A stretch of DNA of 64,000 nucleotides from NCBI GenBank assembly GCA_964036045.1, contig OZ038383.1:111077188-111141187 (forward strand). Direction: 5' to 3'. A model generated the notes under the pieces. It was not told where the DNA came from. It worked only from the letters and a program-made list of their open reading frames with translations, and did no database searches. Both the position numbers and the translations under genes were made by a program. Of this stretch, positions 62,197-64,000 are shown one piece after another. The DNA is from Eutreptiella sp. 'Long Island Sound 2002' (lineage: Eukaryota; Euglenozoa; Euglenophyceae; Eutreptiales; Eutreptiaceae). Position 1 is the stretch's first letter. Each line of letters starts with the position of its first letter.

Positions 62197-64000
62197 CTTC
62201 CGCACCTCTTTTTGTGGAGTGCGGTTCTGTTGCGCTTGTCTGCGACTTGAAGTGTTGGACTATAAATGACGATTTCTGATGTCTTTTGGTCAATTTTTAG
62301 CGACTTGACTTCTTGAATTGCTAACCCTTTCGCTAAACCACAGGATTCACTCCTGGTTGGGTCCAATTTCTATTTTTTTCAGCTCCTTCACCTCTGTGCA
62401 CTTCATCAGGAGTATTGCTCCGCCTTGGCCCTTGGTCAGGACGCTTACTAAAACCTTGTTTATACAGCGATCGCCGTCCGCATTAGAGCGTTCGACAGTA
62501 CCCTAGTGGGCAAGCATGTACACTCTAAGGAGGAGGTCCTGGCCACTACCCCCACATTTTTACCAAACGTTTTCGCCGCACGCTGGTGACTTTTGAGGAA
62601 TGCCCCTTCGAAGGGAAATCATTCACGGTACATTACACTGTTTTTCACGGGTACCTACAGTGTGGTAAGCTTCTATGAACTGATGAAAGTGTCATTAGCT
62701 GGTTTGAAGCATTTTCTGAGGTAACTTTGGGGAAAGTTGAGCCTTTTTCCTTGGTCCTACTAGCTTGATCAACTAGTACCTCAGGGGGGAGTAAGAAAAA
62801 GTCACTACCATGTCTTTCTTGGGGTACTTGATCCAGGCCAAGCCCCCCCCAACCCTCGGGAAGGTGTTGAGACTAACACTTAATCATTTTTATCACTCTT
62901 TTGAAGCTTGAAGTACACTTTCTCAAAGTGACTAGGGTTATAACCCTAGCCCCCCCATGAAATTCACCCCTACCACTCAAGTGAGCGGAGGTATCTTCGT
63001 TTAGGGAGGTAATACTGAAATAAAGTGGGCACTTCATGCCTTGGGCCTTGTAGGTTAAGCCTGGTGGTTTCCCACCTCAGGACCCCAATACTCAAATGTT
63101 TCTATCACTCAATGTGGTTCTACTTTTTAACTGATTCTGAATTCAGTTGCTTGGCCATGGTGGCCAAGCCATATCCTGTGTCTGGCCAAACTCCTATGCC
63201 CAAGATTCCTAACCAACTCCATTGCATCCAAAAGAGTGCAGATGAAGTGCTTGGAACTATCCTGAGGACCTGAACCATGCCATTTTTCACATAAAATGAT
63301 CTATTTTGTTTATAAACCATTGAAGCATTGTATTTAGACTTACATTTGTCTATCTGCAGCCCCTCTTTGTTACACATGTTTTGATTGTGGAAAGATTTAT
63401 CGTGATTCCATTTATCCGGTGCCCGGACTTGCTCTACTTTATCTGTGTGTGGACCTCATTTTGACTTGTGGAAAATCAGCAAGGTTTTCTAAAACAAATA
63501 CAAAGAACAAGCACAAGTGTGGGCAAACCAGAAACCTTTTCTCGGGGTTTTTGTCACTCAAGGTGCACTGATGGTTTTGTACCCTCTTGACTCGGGATCG
63601 GTATTAGATTCGTAGATTCGCGTTATGTACAAAACAAAGCGCATGCACAATAGATTCAATGCTCGTGCAGAACAATACCTTATGTTTCGTCCAAGCGAGA
63701 TTTGAGATTTAGGTAATGTGAATCTTGATTGCAGAATAGACCTAAATATACGGCATCATTTCTTTGAGCTACGGTGATAGATATGCTTTGAGTTGAGTAC
63801 GATGCTTGAGGAGTAGTCTCCAGATGTGGGCTTCTGCTCTACAACCGGTTCGCAAAACTAGGAATAGAAATACGAACAGAATAGGAATACAAATTTACGG
63901 CGATAGTGTGCTACACTACCTACCACCCCCCTTTGCCATTCCCCATAGTTGCAAATATTCCGCGGTGCTTGCGGCACTTTTTGCACCCGCAACCTCCACA
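62197..64000. other. Unassigned stretch to window end
   Basis: I see no recognisable gene, RNA or repeat family. A small palindromic cluster ACTAGCTTGATCAACTAGT lies near 62,759. Base composition is ordinary compared with the C-rich element further left. Confidence 0.4.

Overview
This is eukaryotic DNA from a large, repeat-filled nuclear genome, most likely a unicellular alga or other protist. The reasons are Ty3/gypsy chromoviruses with 3-kb LTRs, a non-LTR retrotransposon with an EEP endonuclease, long minisatellite and kilobase-scale tandem arrays, and no recognisable host gene. The species cannot be fixed from the sequence. Nearly everything that can be explained is mobile or repetitive.

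Layout. 1-711: a dispersed repeat with a tRNA-like pol III box, whose inverted partner is at 33.81-34.6 kb. 712-2359: unassigned. 2360-2825: 166-bp tandem dimers. 2880-6795: about 60 copies of a 65-bp minisatellite. About 6.8-25.3 kb: a giant (about 18.5 kb) + strand non-LTR retrotransposon. It has 64-bp 5' monomers, a very long ORF1, an EEP-RT-RNase H-zinc knuckle ORF2, and about 5 kb of further protein-like reading frame downstream. The same 65-bp minisatellite resumes on its 3' side, so the element appears to sit inside that array.

About 26.3-34.6 kb: gypsy element 1 (- strand), with gag and pol separated by one in-frame UGA-CGG. 34.6-46.54 kb: gypsy element 2 (+ strand), 5'-truncated and decayed in gag, with a nearly intact pol, a polypurine tract and a 3,186-bp 3' LTR. 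46.54-56.49 kb: gypsy element 3 (- strand), same family as element 2. It has a 3,189-bp 5' LTR, an extra coiled-coil ORF, an intact gag and a pol cut off exactly where element 2's LTR begins, so element 2 inserted into element 3. 56.9-62.2 kb: a 1,477-bp tandem repeat (2.4 copies). The first copy is interrupted by a 1,709-bp TIR transposon with a perfect 5-bp target duplication, and the neighbouring copies supply its empty site. 62.2-64 kb: nothing recognised.

Main point. In all three retroelement families, reading frames at protein boundaries (gag/pol in both gypsy families; three boundaries in the non-LTR element) are separated by a single in-frame stop codon followed directly by CGG. The next protein continues in the same frame with no ATG at its start. 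Final stops of the same elements are not followed by CGG, and stops that interrupt a domain are not either. Stop-CGG is a known leaky context in plant RNA viruses (UGA-CGG), so I infer a shared stop-codon readthrough strategy, here extended to UAG and UAA.
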